Shown piece after piece: positions 36,378 through 47,780 of a stretch of DNA of 64,000 nt. The stretch is from Mesotaenium endlicherianum. Its lineage: Eukaryota; Streptophyta; Zygnematophyceae; Zygnematales; Mesotaeniaceae. The first letter of the stretch is position 1, and every line of letters starts with the position of its first letter. The DNA lies in NCBI GenBank assembly GCA_009602735.1, contig WELA01004268.1, forward strand, positions 914,266 to 978,265. The letters are read 5' to 3'. A program made the position numbers and the translations under genes. Below the pieces are notes generated by a model. The model had not been told where the DNA came from. It ran no database searches and saw nothing but the letters and a program-made list of their open reading frames with translations.

Positions 36378-37081
36378 CCTCTTGGACCTGTTGGTTGCCA
36401 GTCCCACACATCTTCCTCTTCTTCATCCTCCTCTTCTGGAGTCTCCTCTTGCATGGTCACAGAAACAGAGATGGTGTCCTTTTCCTCCTCCTCGGATGCA
36501 GATTTGACTTCCTGACTGTCAGAAGCATCAGAGCCTGTGTCTAACTGCACACATGGACTCTTCCCTTTCCTGCTAATCTACCCTGCCTGAGTCATGAACT
36601 TACTTCTCAATGCAGGTGCTGTTATGTTCCTGGTGCCAGGAGGTCTTCCTCTCATTCTGGCAAGCTCGGATGTAGTGTTCGATTGACTCTTTTCAAGGTC
36701 CTGCATGACAGGTGTTTCTAAAATGGCACGTTGTGTTGACTTAAACAAGGTTTGACTGTCAGGCTGAGAATCCGGCTCATAGAGTTCTCTTTTTCGCTTG
36801 TAGACACCTACAGAGCCATCTGAAAATTATATGCCTGGTACCTAAGGAACTCCTCTACCAGAGCTTGAGTATACTTGGATTTGGTCTTGTTATATGCATG
36901 AAACAGAATAAGGCTCTTGACCTCTCTTACCCTCGCACCGCTGCTTCACATCTCCTATCAAGTACATCTCCTCACATTCGTCACCAAATCGATCAAATGC
37001 CCATGAGCGACCGTAGGTTATGGCCGGCACAAGGATTCTAAACCCTACAAGAGCGTTGCGAGAAGTTCCATTGGCCTCCAT
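36378..37081 (-). pseudogene. piggyBac-type transposase, N-terminal part (split by element B)
   Basis: Likely start at 37081 (MEANGTSRNALVGFRILVPA). Following segments are GRSWAFDRFGDECEEMYLIG, YNKTKSKYTQALVEEFLRYQ, then VGVYKRKRELYEPDSQ and an acidic, Ser-rich tail (EETPEEEDEEEEDVWDWQP) that meets element B. Acidic N-terminal regions are common in piggyBac transposases. The first about 90 residues look like a separate globular domain that I cannot name. At least two frame shifts and a TAG at 36580-36578 are present. That it belongs to the same gene as 28862-29498 is inferred from strand, order and the element B duplication. Confidence 0.6.
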
Positions 37082-37334
37082 GGCAAAATCAAGAAGGCTG
37101 ATAAGGAAGAAGGGTGCTATTTTGAAGCAAAAAGAGAGTCTTTTTGTTCGATAAAACAGAAAATTAGCATGTATAAAGATGACCTCCCCATGCGCGCGTT
37201 TTGTCGGATTGACCTCGCACTTTAATCACAGTGTCTTTGTGGCATAGTCCACCTTTTAAGACAATTTTCAAAGAAAACAAACCAATATTGAGTAAGTTAG
37301 AGCATGTACTAGGGCGGCAAGTAGTTGGGCCATA

Positions 37335-37643
37335 ATATGTCATATGGCCCCCATATGCCCCTCCGGTTCATCTAGCGTTAATATGTATGACATGGCGCAT
37401 CCAAACGCTAACTGGTACACCTTCATGCTCGAAGTTATGAACGGCATGATCAACCATGACTTCACTAGTAATAGACAGCATCAATTGGGCTGTGGAGGAA
37501 GGGCAAGGGAGCAGAGGTGGACAGCAAGGCACTTCTCCAAGTGGGTGCCAGGTGGCATGAGGCCTATTTGCATGGTGTGCAAGTCTAGGAAGTGGCATGA
37601 GGGTGATTGTAAGGTCGTTGAAGTGCACTTTGTGTTTCTCTAG
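37335..37643 (+). pseudogene. Second piggyBac-type fragment, C-terminal region
   Basis: The plus strand encodes MYDMAHPNANWYTFMLEVMN and, later, RPICMVCKSRKWHEGDC. The first block parallels YKMAHSEKDRFDMYMEVMDE in the piggyBac pseudogene on the opposite strand, and the CxxC follows at a similar distance as the first cysteine pair of the C-terminal zinc-binding region. It is therefore probably a fragment of a related but different piggyBac copy. Only the C-terminal portion is present. Confidence 0.55.
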
Positions 37644-38451
37644 CATTTTCTTTACATAAACTAAAATTTTAGAAGAATTCGTTTCACGTCGTTTAAATAA
37701 GTATTATAGAAATTATAAATTCTGAGAATGTTAGTGAATTTGAAGTGTTACGGACTCAATCAATAACAAGGACAGGTCCAATGACAAAAATCATGAGTGG
37801 AACCCAAGGACTAGGACAGTCAATCATAATAATTTAAAAGACTACGCATGATATCGTATCGTGTCAAGGTGATCGTAAAATTCCCAGGAATTCCGAGAGG
37901 AATTAGGAAAATGTGTAGTGGAATATTTCAGAGATTGTGATTATGTGTGTGAGGTTATGCTAGCTTGTCCAACAAGACAAGGTCACCTACATGGTAGAAA
38001 TTAGAGTAGAAGAATTAGGAGGTACGTTGCTAGAGAGGGCACTTATAAGTCAGATATAAAGTAGTTGAGAGGATCTGAGGGAGAGCTTGAAGCTTGGAGT
38101 CTTGAAAGCTCACATCTTGTACAATACTCTTCTTAAGCAAGTGAGTTCTTTTCTATTCCTTTCTCATGTAGCTCTCTAACTCTTTCAGGGGTGGGACACC
38201 ACCGATCCACTCCACCTTCAATGTGCAACTATGAAAGATCCTCGTACACGCTTCCACTTGCGGATGAAAGTGCGTGAGTGAGTATAGGCGCACACCTTGC
38301 ACCCTTCTCCCTTTCAATGGTGCTGGTTGCAAAGTGAGGCTCTCTTTCTACTGTGCATCCTGCAACGTAGCGTTGTGTGCTGTACTTCGGGATTTTCCAC
38401 GACACGGAGAGAATTCTACATGTGAATGTGGGGATCTTACAAGATGCCTAC
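37644..38451. other. Unassigned stretch before element E
   Basis: No recognisable frame. CCTAC directly precedes the TG of the element E LTR and would be its left target duplication; the right partner lies outside the window. Confidence 0.5.
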
Positions 38452-39149
38452 TGTAATGAATCAGTAGAATTGAAAAATATAATTTTCAATTAAATATAAA
38501 CGTTAAGAAAGTTCACTTTGCTGAAGTTTGCTGGACTTTAAGTAATATTCTATATGCAGTATCAGTCGGGAGCAGCAGGCTAACGTCCACTGTAGGTTAG
38601 CTTACTGACACATTCTTTGATAGTCAGCTGACTGCCGTACACGGTGTAATTCAATTACCTAATTATGTGTCAAATGCTAGATGAGTGGCAAGATGACACC
38701 CTCGGGTGGATGGCGATTTGGGATGATGATTGATCATTGTGGATTTAATTTGCCGAGGTACTACTGACGTGGCTAAATCTCGGGTAGTCGATGCCATTGC
38801 ACTTACCGTTGAACTGTAAACTCATTCCATGCACATAGGCTAAATAATGCCCTCGAGTTCGGCATTCGAAAGCGAGGCCAACTTCCTGTACAGTAATTTA
38901 CTGAGAGAACATCTGAATCCAAGGTTGCAAGCCGTTACATGAACTGCTTACTAACTTTGCTTATGTATGAGTTTACTGATTGCATGATTGATGCTCGTAA
39001 CTTGCATTTAACTTGTGAAAATGACACTTGCTAGTTGTATGGTCTTTTGCTGATTAATAAGTTAACCAAAAAATACTATAAAGACTACTTGCTGATATAA
39101 AGATCTTTTACTAATTGTTAATCGCCTGTTGGTAAGTCAATTCATTTTA
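38452..39149 (+). repeat. 5' LTR of element E (698 bp)
   Basis: Starts TGTAATGAATCAG like the other family LTRs and aligns with 45480-46199, but with clearly more differences than any other copy. Confidence 0.85.
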
Positions 39150-41372
39150 GTTGTATCGGAGTTCTTATCACAGTTTTCTTTGTATAAAAAGGACGCGGTC
39201 TTAGACTAGTAGCGCTCGAAATATGGAGGGCCAGGATAATAGGAACATAGAATATCAGGCAGAGAGCCAAGTAGTTGGACCTCGCACTTACGCTGACGCT
39301 TTGGCAGATACTGCGGCTAGAGAATCCGTAAAGGAAGCGGCAGCCCAGCAGCCCAGCAGGCCGAGGAAGAACGCATCATAATAGAAACTGAGCATTTAAC
39401 CAAAGAGGAAGAAGATGCATCAGCAGATAGGAGGCGTGGGGCTGATGCCAAGGTATGAGTACAATGCTATACAATTTAGGGGGAGGGGTGAATATTCTCG
39501 AGGAGGCTTTGGAAGAGGTGGTGGTAGGACTGAGCCTTAGCAAACTCAATTTGCTACCATTGCCAAGAGAGTGGCCACTATTAAGAGCAATGCCCTAGCA
39601 AGCACTTACCCAAGGGGGATCGTAAGAGAGAGGTCACTATCAAGAGCACTCTCCTAGCAAGCACCTACCCAAGGTGGATAGAGAAGATTAGCCTTCAAAA
39701 GACAGCAACAGTTAGTATTCCAGCCTCCTGACTGTGAGGATGCTAAAGGTAGTGAGTCATCGCTTGCTGCCCTTTTAGCAGATGTTATGGACCCTCCTAA
39801 ACTGGATTCACTATGCATGCCTCACAACACATAAAAAAGATCATCATCAATGTAGATTTCCAGAGACTGCACACTCTGGATGTCTTATTTAATCCTATGT
39901 CCAACATTTCTATGCTACGTTAAGAGAACAATGCAAAAGTGAAAAAAAGTCATATCTCCTATTCTACTACATTGCATGATTGCAAGTAGTAAGGTAAGAA
40001 CGTCTGTGGACGGAGGAGCGTCACATACTTTTATCCATAAGGACTTAGCTTAGCGACTAAGGCAGCCTACTGTCACCCAAGGGAATCGAAAAGTATTTCT
40101 TGGAGATGCCTCAAGTATCCCGGGAGGAATTGTAACGAAATCTATTGAGGTCCAGTTAGGTTCTGGCATTGCGATTCTAATTGGAACGCTTATGCTTGAG
40201 GTACTCAACACTGGCTTCTATGATCTTGTGCTAGGAGGTCCTGGCTGAACAAATATAAAGCTCAAGTGTATTGGAGCAGAGGTACGCTTAAGTGAGAGAG
40301 ACCATGGATGGGCATACTAACTTGGCACCCACCAGTGTCTCTCCTTTGTCCTGCATGGATGGCAAATGAAGGAGAAGGAAAGGATTCCAAGAGGATGCAA
40401 TTTGCTGAATGCAACGGAGTTCGTCAAAAGTTGAAACCAGAAGGAGGACAAAATGTTTTACCTACTGCTCAAAGAGGTACCTCTTTAACCTGAAGAAGTG
40501 GTTGAGAAGAAGGTGAGCCCTCTGGAGCACCCCACTGCTGCAAAAATTGTTGCTCAATATTATCATGTTTTTAACATACCCCCAAGACTGCCACCTAAAA
40601 AGGAGGTAAATCATAAGATTAATCTGGAACCTGGAAGTCAGCCTCCTTGGTAACGCACATATGGCTTGTCATATGTGGAGAGTAAAGAGTTAAAAACACA
40701 AATTAAGAAATTAGAAGAGAATGGTTACATATTTTCTAGTAAATCACCTTATGGCGTACCCATTTTATTTGTCAAGAAGAAAGATGGCAGTATGCGAATA
40801 TGTGTGGATTACAGAGCCTTCAACAAAATTACTGTAACGAACAAGTATGCTTTATCCCGAATCGAGAATTTGCTTGATACACTGTGTGGTGCTAAAGTGT
40901 TCAGCAAGATTGATTTGAAAAGCGGGCTAGCCAAACTAAGGTGCTCGTTTGGTCACAACAGGTAAAATGTAATATTTTTCTATTATCAAATCAAATATGC
41001 TAAGGAGGATGAACACAAAATCGCTTTTCGCACACGTCATGGGCACTATGAATTCAATGTAATGCCTTTTGGTCTAACTAATGTTCCTGCTACCTTCATG
41101 GGTGCTATGATTGAAAATTTCCAGACCATATTTGGATAAGTTTGTGAAAGTCTTCTCGGATGATATTTTGGTCTTCTCAAATTTATTTTTTTGAGCACGC
41201 TGCACATTTGAAGATAGTAAGGAAACTCTCAAAAAAATTAAACATATAATACAATGAGCAAGTGTAATTTCTTAAGGAGAATATTCAATTCTTGGGTCAT
41301 GTTGCGAGTAAAGAAGGCATCAGTGTTGACCTTAAGAAAGTCGAGATCATTAGGGACTCGCCAATACCTCAC
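38452..41372 (+). mobile_element. Element E, left part: LTR, gag remnants, protease and reverse transcriptase
   Basis: Plus-strand element of the third-ORF family. LTR 38452-39149 is followed by a primer site, short gag remnants, the protease area near 40010 and reverse transcriptase up to the insertion point of element D at 41372. The rest resumes at 59030. It is the oldest and most decayed copy here, with many breaks. CTCAC at 41368-41372 and again at 59030-59034 is the duplication made by element D. Confidence 0.88.
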
Positions 41373-42088
41373 TGAAATGAATCGACTTACCAAATAGGCA
41401 ATTAATAATTAATGAAGATCTTTAGATCAGCGAGTAATCTTTATGGTATTTTCCGTTAATTGATTTAACAGCAAAGGACAACACACTAGCAGTGAATAAT
41501 ACTCGTAAGTCAAATGCAAGTAAACTAGCATCAATAATGCAATCAATAAACTTATACATAAGCAAAGTTGGAAGAGTGCGTATCAATGGCTTCTTGCCTT
41601 GGATTCAGATCTCTCTCAGTTTGCTGTACCATAGAGTTGGCCTCGTTTCCGAATGCCGAACTCGAGAGCAATGTCTAGCATATGTACAGGGAATGAGTTT
41701 ACTGTTCAACGGCGAGTGCGATGACACCGCCTACCCGGGAGTTAACCACGTTGGTAGGACCTCGGTTAACCAAATCCACCGCCATCTCCCATCATCCCGA
41801 ATCGCCATCCATCATAGGGATGTCATCTGGCCATTCATCTAGCATACCACACTTAGATGCATATCGAGGCAGATCGCTGCTACCGAGTACGGAAGTCAGC
41901 TGGCTGTCAAAGAATATGTCAGCAAGCTGACTTAAGTTGGCTTCAGCCTGCTGCTTCCGGCTAGTCCTTCAACTGATAATTATGTAAAGTCCAGCAGACT
42001 CAATACTACATAAAGTTCAGTAGGCTGAAGTTAAATAACTATTATATTTAAATGAATATTATATCTACGAATATGCTGATTCATTACA
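41373..42088 (-). repeat. 3' LTR of element D (716 bp)
   Basis: Matches 58312-59029; TG...CA ends on the minus strand. Confidence 0.9.
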
Positions 42089-42200
42089 ATTTCTCCAACT
42101 TAACTTGTTGTCGCCTTGACAACATTAAACTGCAGAAGTTTTTGGTCAGGGAACTGAACTTGACCAGCCTCCCCCACTGGCTGCTTTTTCAGCCTGTTAC

Positions 42201-43906
42201 CTAGGGGGTTGTTCTTGGGACTTCAGGATCAGGAGACTGAGATCTGGACCTAGATCTGGACAGCCCCCTAGGTCTGTCAGCTGGCCTTCTAAAGAACCCC
42301 GTTTGTTCTAAAGTTGGACCTCGAGGAGAACGAAGGATGGTGGCCTGCTCTTCAACCACTTGGGTGTTGATCCCCACATAGACAAGCATTCCAGTAGGGT
42401 GCTGAAATACATTGGCAAGAGGTACATGCCCCTGAGCGAAGGGAGAGGCCGGCATACCTCTGGCCACCCCGCGTGTCCCTCGTCTGGCACCCCTGCCTTT
42501 GTCTGCTGCCAAGTACAGTCAGATCAGCTTCTTCCCCTGCTTGGGCAGGTGGGCTGGGGGAGTGAGTGCGCGGTTCAGTTACCTCCAGGGTCCGGGTCGG
42601 ATGCCTTATTCCTGATCTTAACTCCTGAGGAAGCCCTGCTCTTGCCTGCCCCTGGGGGTCCTGAGTACCAGCTCCTGATGCTTCTCCTCTGCCTTGTTCT
42701 TCTTCCTCGTCCTCCTCATCCTCCTCCTCTGAGAGAGTAGGAGTCTCGTCAACTAAGTCGTCCTGCTCCCTGGTAGACATGGAGTAGTCTACTGACCTCC
42801 CTTTCTTAGGGCGCGCTGGAGGTTGCTTGGCATTCAGCCTGCTGAAATCTATCCGGCCTGCATTCTTCGCCCATTTGACGAAGACATGCTTTCCCTTAGA
42901 GAAGTAGTCTCTCTCCCTCCTCCTGTGCTCTTTGGTCTCTGCATTCATATTGCTTAGGCAGCCATTCAGCCTGGGGTCCCAAGGGGCAATTTGAGGTGGT
43001 AGGATGAAGTAGCCGTCTAGGCCATAGTGGAAATCGTCTGGTTGGGCTCGGTCACACTCCTGCTTTTTGTTTGTGACGGTCATCCACCTCCAGTCTGTTT
43101 GCTGCTGGTAGTACTGGGGTCCATGCTCAGCTTTTCTCAATTTACATGGGAACCAGTGGGGAGAGAACATCTGCTTCCTTAGCCAAGTACTCCCAGCTCC
43201 TTCTCTCAACTTCATTGTAAGCTGGCAATAGTGTGACGTAGAATACCGTTTCCTTAAAGCTATCGGGCCGCATGCTCACTATCCTGATGAGTCTCTGATC
43301 TCCTTCTATTCTCGGTATTGGGACTGGCTTGTTCTCTGAATCATCGGCAAGGTACCGGGCTTGCTCTGCTGTATAGCCCACCATCTTGGCATAATCCTCG
43401 TAGTGGACCACACCAGTGTGTGTCTCAATGTACCTATCTAGTGCTGCAGTTCTTTGCCTCCGTAGCAGTGTTGTCTGTTCCAGCTTGTTGATCTCCTTGG
43501 CTGCCAGCAATGCTTCCTTCAGGTTATCAAAGTTTTGAGCACCCACCACAATATACCTGTAAGTGGCCAAGCATTTCTGCCTGTCCGCTTCAGCCTTTTT
43601 CCTTCTCTTTTCCTCTGCAGCTGCCGCTTCTTCTTTTTGTTTCTTCTGTCTCTCCTCCTCAGCTTTCTTGAGGTTTTCGGCTTCCTGATCCTTCTTCCTC
43701 TGTGCCTCTTTCTGCCGCCTCTTGTAGTCTGCGGACCCTTTCTTGTTCTGTTCTGGTGAGGGACGTCGCCGCCAGCTCCTTCTGGTATTGCTCCATTGTC
43801 CTCCTGGCTTCTTCTGCCTTGCGCTTTTTGTCCTCCTTTTGTGTGGTGGGAGCCATCTTGCACATGTATCCAGGGCACAAGCTAGTAGGATATCGACCTT
43901 TGTCAT
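42201..43906 (-). mobile_element. Third ORF region of element D
   Basis: Minus strand encodes MAPTTQKEDKKRKAEEARRT followed by a Lys/Glu/Gln coiled coil, the YIVVGAQNFDNLKEALLAA block, a Trp/Tyr-rich middle (DWRWMTVTNKKQECDRAQ), an acidic stretch and an SR-like tail (SRSRSRSQSPDPE). It is nearly colinear with the 558-codon frame of element C. It lies between pol and the 3' LTR. It is broken. Confidence 0.85.
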
Positions 43907-44239
43907 AGGAATTGTAGGAAGGAAGTAAGTTCGTATTAGTATGGTGGATTTGCTTTCGTTTACCTTACAGGTTGATTGCTAGGAGTTGACGTAGTTGCGG
44001 TGCGCTAGACCTAAATGTATGAATGTACGTTAAGTGATGTATTGCTGCGCGAGAATCTTTTTCCTTCCGCCCAAGGTGCTTTATGTGGCTAGGCTGTCCT
44101 ATCTGTCACTATGCTGACACTTAGGATTCACAAAACCGTCCCTTTCTCGCTCTCGCACACTAACTGTCATATATTTTCCCCTCCAATATAAATGGAGACA
44201 GGACATCCAGTCACCTTCCCGTGTCAACTGAAAGGACCG

Positions 44240-45479
44240 TTATGGAGGGGCTCCAGCTGCCCGAAGGTGGAATCGTTTCAACGCCCCTTTGGCATTGGTC
44301 AAATGGTCCTTAAATTCCCAAGTGTTTCTAGAGGCATTGTAACCCTTCCATCGATCGTAACCCTTCCATCGAATGAGGTACTTCATGACATATTTAGACG
44401 ATCGACGGATCGAGCGCGCGTCTAAAATCTCCTCAACCTCATATTCCTCAGGGTCACCGTCTCGGACAGCTGGGACCGGTCCCGGTTGGACAGGTAACCG
44501 ACCTGTGAACAGTGTGTCCCTTTTGATGTAAGGTTCTAGGAAGGAGACATTAAAGACCGGGTGACTCTTGGATTTTGCTGACATGTTCAGTTTGTAAGCA
44601 TTCTGACCGACACGGCGCACCACCGAATATGGACCGACCCAAACAGGACCAAGCTTTTTCTTGACCAAACCAGGGAGGCACATGTGTTGAGAATGTAGTT
44701 TGACTAAATCGCCCTTATAACAGGTCAGTTCTCGACGGAGCTGATTAGCGTGTTGTTGTTGGTTTTCTTGGGCTTTGTGCAGATTCTGTTGGACTTCTAA
44801 CAGGGTGTCAGCAAACTCCTGAGTTAACTGGAGGGAGATTGGGTTGTCAATCCCTTCAGGGTAAGTTAAAGACTCCCCTAGGACATCTAAAGGAGACTTA
44901 GGGACTCTACCCAGGCTGAGTTCAAAAGGAGTCTTGTCCGTTGACGCGTGCACCGCACTGTTGACCGCAAACTGGATTTGAGGTAACAGGTCATCCCAAT
45001 TATCTTGTTTTTGGTTGATATAGGCTCTCAGTACCTCTTGCAGAACTCGGTCAGTTCTTTCAGTCTGCTCATCAGTCTGAGGGTGGTTTGCTGTGCTGAG
45101 CAGCTGCCTGACTCCCATTAACCCCATTAAGCTCTCCAAAATTTAGAGGTAAATTCCGAGTCTCTGTCAGAGATGATATTAGAGGGTAGCCCATGTTGGC
45201 ATACGACATGGTTGTAGAACTGTCTCGCTATTTTGAGTGCAGTTACTTTGACAGTTGTGGGGATGAAAATGACCATTTTTGTCAATTTATCCACGACTAC
45301 CAGTATTGAATCATGCCCATTGGCAGTTCGTGGCAGTGTGACCACCCAGTCCATGGATATTGTTTCCCAGCGGCCAGCTGGGATGGGCAGCGGTTGTAAG
45401 AGGCCCCCCGGCGGTGTGTGCCTATACTTATTCTTTTGAAACTGGTCACAGGACTTAACGTATTTCAAGACCTCCCGAG
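44240..45479 (-). mobile_element. Integrase C-terminal half and chromodomain of element D
   Basis: Minus strand carries the integrase core (SDRDSEFTSKFW), the GPY/F-like module ([19 protein letters not shown]) and the chromodomain (EYEVEEILDARS). It continues the pol region that lies at 54438-56701 on the other side of element C. Confidence 0.88.
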
Positions 45480-46199
45480 TGTAATGAATCAGTATATTAG
45501 TGGATATAATATTCATTTAAATATAATAGTTAATTAAGTTCAGCCTGTTGAACTTTAGTTAATAGTCAGTCTGCTGGACTTTACATAATTATCAGTTTGC
45601 TGACTCAGTTGAAAGCAGCAGGCTGAAAGTCCATATAAGTCAGCTTGCTGACACATTCTTTGACAGCAAACTCACTTCCGTACTCGGTAGCAGCGAACTG
45701 CCTTGATATGCATCTAAGTGCGATATGCTAGATGAATAGCCAGATGACATCCCTATGATGGATGGCTATTCGGGATGATGGGAGATGGCGGTGGATTTGG
45801 TTAACCGAGGTCCTACCAACGTGGTTAACTCCCGGGTAGGCGGTGCCATCGCACTGACCGTTGAACAGTAAACTCATTCCATGTACATATGCTAGGCATT
45901 GCTCTCGAGTTCGGCATTCGGAAACGAGGCCAACTCTCTTGTACAGCTTACTGAGAGAGATCTGAATCCAAGGCGAGAAGCCATTGATACGCACTGTCTT
46001 CTAACCTTGCTTATGTATGAGTTTACTGATTTGCATCATTGATGCTAGTTTACTCGCATTTGACTTACGAGTATTATTCCCTGCTAGTGTATTGTCCTTT
46101 GCCGTTTAACTAGTTAACGGAAATACCATAAAGATTACTTGCTGATATAAAGATCTTTATTAATTGTTAATCGCCTATTTGGTAAGTCGATTCATTTCA
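45480..46199 (+). repeat. 5' LTR of element C (720 bp)
   Basis: TGTAATGAATCAG to ATTCATTTCA. It is followed by one base and the primer site. Confidence 0.93.
45538..45672 (+). promoter_or_regulatory. Array of hyphenated inverted repeats in U3 of element C
   Basis: Within 135 bases there are GTTCAGCCTGTTGAAC (45538), AGTCAGTCTGCTGGACT (45564), ATCAGTTTGCTGACT (45591), AGCAGCAGGCTGAAAGT (45614) and GTCAGCTTGCTGAC (45639). All are variants of a TCAGC-TG-GCTGA-like inverted repeat. The same array, with other variants, is seen in the LTRs of D and partly in E. A binding site for a transcription factor is inferred from position only. Confidence 0.5.
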
Positions 46200-46200
46200 G

Positions 46201-46221
46201 TGGTATCGGAGCAGTTATCAC
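46201..46221 (+). other. Primer-binding site of element C
   Basis: TGGTATCGGAGCAGTTATCA follows the LTR after one base. Its first twelve bases match the initiator Met-tRNA complement with one difference. Confidence 0.8.
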
Positions 46222-46233
46222 AGTCTTCTTTGT

Positions 46234-47712
46234 ATGGTAAGGACAAGGTCTCAAACTAGCAACTCCCGAGACATGGAGAACCAGGATAACGAGAATGTCG
46301 AAAACCAGGCGGAAAGCCATGTAGCGGGAAACCGTACCTATTCGGAAGCAGTAGCGGATACTGCAGCTAGGGAGGCTGCAGATGAGGCAGCTGCTATTGC
46401 CTCAGTCGCAGCTCAGCAAGCTGAGGAGGAGATAGCCAGACTAGAAGCTGAACAAGTAGCAAAGGCCGCTGAAGATATACAAAGGAGGGAAGGACAGCCA
46501 GCTGACGAGCGCACTGTTGAAGAACTTATGGCATCAAGGGCCAATGTTCTGAACCCACCTCCTGCCGTACAACTCAATGTACCCCTAGGTCAAATACGTG
46601 ACCGGCTGAATGCGGCAGGAATTGCTGCTGCAGGAGCAAGAGGGATTGTTGAGGACACTACTCAGCGAGTAGATGCCAATGCTGCTGCTGCATTTGCTAA
46701 TCTACCACCCCAAAATGTAGACTTGGGAGCATTGTTCGTTCAGATGCAGTCGCAAATGGCGACCATGTATCAGTCCCAGCAGGAGGACAAAAGAATCATA
46801 ATGTCCCTACTCCGGGACAGAGACCAACTGGGGTCTCACACCACTAGTGGTGGTGGCCGAGGGCCTAGTAAGCCCAAGCCGAAACCTCCCCAGGACTATG
46901 ATCCTGAGGGAAACAGAAAATATTACCTGATCAAGTTTCTCGCGGATGTTGAGCAGTGGCTGGAGAACTACCCAGAACTGCAAGATTACGAGAAGGTCAG
47001 GCACACCGGTGCGCTACTGAAAGGCAGTGCCGCAGACTGGTGGCTTTACTGGAAGGAAGAGCGTAAGGCTCGGCAACTCGGTGACCCTACGTGGGTAGAG
47101 TTTGTCGAGAAGTTGCATGAGAAGTTTGATGTCATCAACCAGCAGGAGAAAGCTATCTATGCGATGATCTCCCTGACACTGAAGCAGACCACTTCAGTTG
47201 CTGAGTTTGCTCAAAAGTTCCAAGAGAACATGATGAAGCAGCCTGATTTGCCAGAACGGTATAGGATAGCATACTTCAGGTATGGCTTGAAATCCGAGGT
47301 CTCTGGTCATTTTGCTGAGAAAAAGTATGAGAAACTGGCTGACTTGATCCAGGATGCTGACGCCTGGGATCAGCAGCAGTTCAATCACAAGCGCCAGAGT
47401 AACGCTTTGGTGTCTAAGATTGTCAAAAAGCCCCACGGTTCCTACAATGCAGTTGAAGGAGACCAGGCTGAGGATAATCAGGGTGATGAATATGAGTATG
47501 AGTACAATGCTATTCAGTCTAGAGGTAGAGGTGGTCCCTCTCGAGGTGGCTATGGAAGGGGTGGTGGTAGGACTAAGCCGAGACCAGCCTCAGCAAAATC
47601 TACTTGCTACCATTGTCAGCAGAAAGGCCACTACAGAGAACAGTGTCCGGTCAAGCACCTGCCTAAGGTCGAGAGAAAAGACCAGCCTTTAAAAGACAGC
47701 AACAGTCAGTAA
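46234..47712 (+). CDS. Gag polyprotein of element C
   Basis: 492 aa. Residues 1-200 are rich in Ala, Glu and Gln, starting [20 protein letters not shown], with likely helical coiled-coil stretches. The Gag core spans about 235-345 ([19 protein letters not shown], then [16 protein letters not shown] and [10 protein letters not shown]). A Gly/Arg-rich [16 protein letters not shown] segment precedes a CCHC knuckle, [14 protein letters not shown] (C458-C471). Gag would build the virus-like particle and package RNA through the knuckle. The start ATG lies 33 bases after the primer site begins, the first ATG of the internal region. Confidence 0.92.
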   Translation: MVRTRSQTSNSRDMENQDNENVENQAESHVAGNRTYSEAVADTAAREAADEAAAIASVAAQQAEEEIARLEAEQVAKAAEDIQRREGQPADERTVEELMASRANVLNPPPAVQLNVPLGQIRDRLNAAGIAAAGARGIVEDTTQRVDANAAAAFANLPPQNVDLGALFVQMQSQMATMYQSQQEDKRIIMSLLRDRDQLGSHTTSGGGRGPSKPKPKPPQDYDPEGNRKYYLIKFLADVEQWLENYPELQDYEKVRHTGALLKGSAADWWLYWKEERKARQLGDPTWVEFVEKLHEKFDVINQQEKAIYAMISLTLKQTTSVAEFAQKFQENMMKQPDLPERYRIAYFRYGLKSEVSGHFAEKKYEKLADLIQDADAWDQQQFNHKRQSNALVSKIVKKPHGSYNAVEGDQAEDNQGDEYEYEYNAIQSRGRGGPSRGGYGRGGGRTKPRPASAKSTCYHCQQKGHYREQCPVKHLPKVERKDQPLKDSNSQ

Positions 47713-47780
47713 TCCAGTCTACTGACTGTGAGGATGCTAGAGATAGTGAGTCGTCACTAGCTGCCCTCGTAGCAGGTATT

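Noticed and set aside
41492-41842. Antisense frame of 80-119 codons inside family LTRs (also 35861-36220, 45728-45994)
   Set aside because: Open in several LTRs, but other frames across the same bases are open too and the LTRs are close relatives, so openness is not independent evidence. No known motif.
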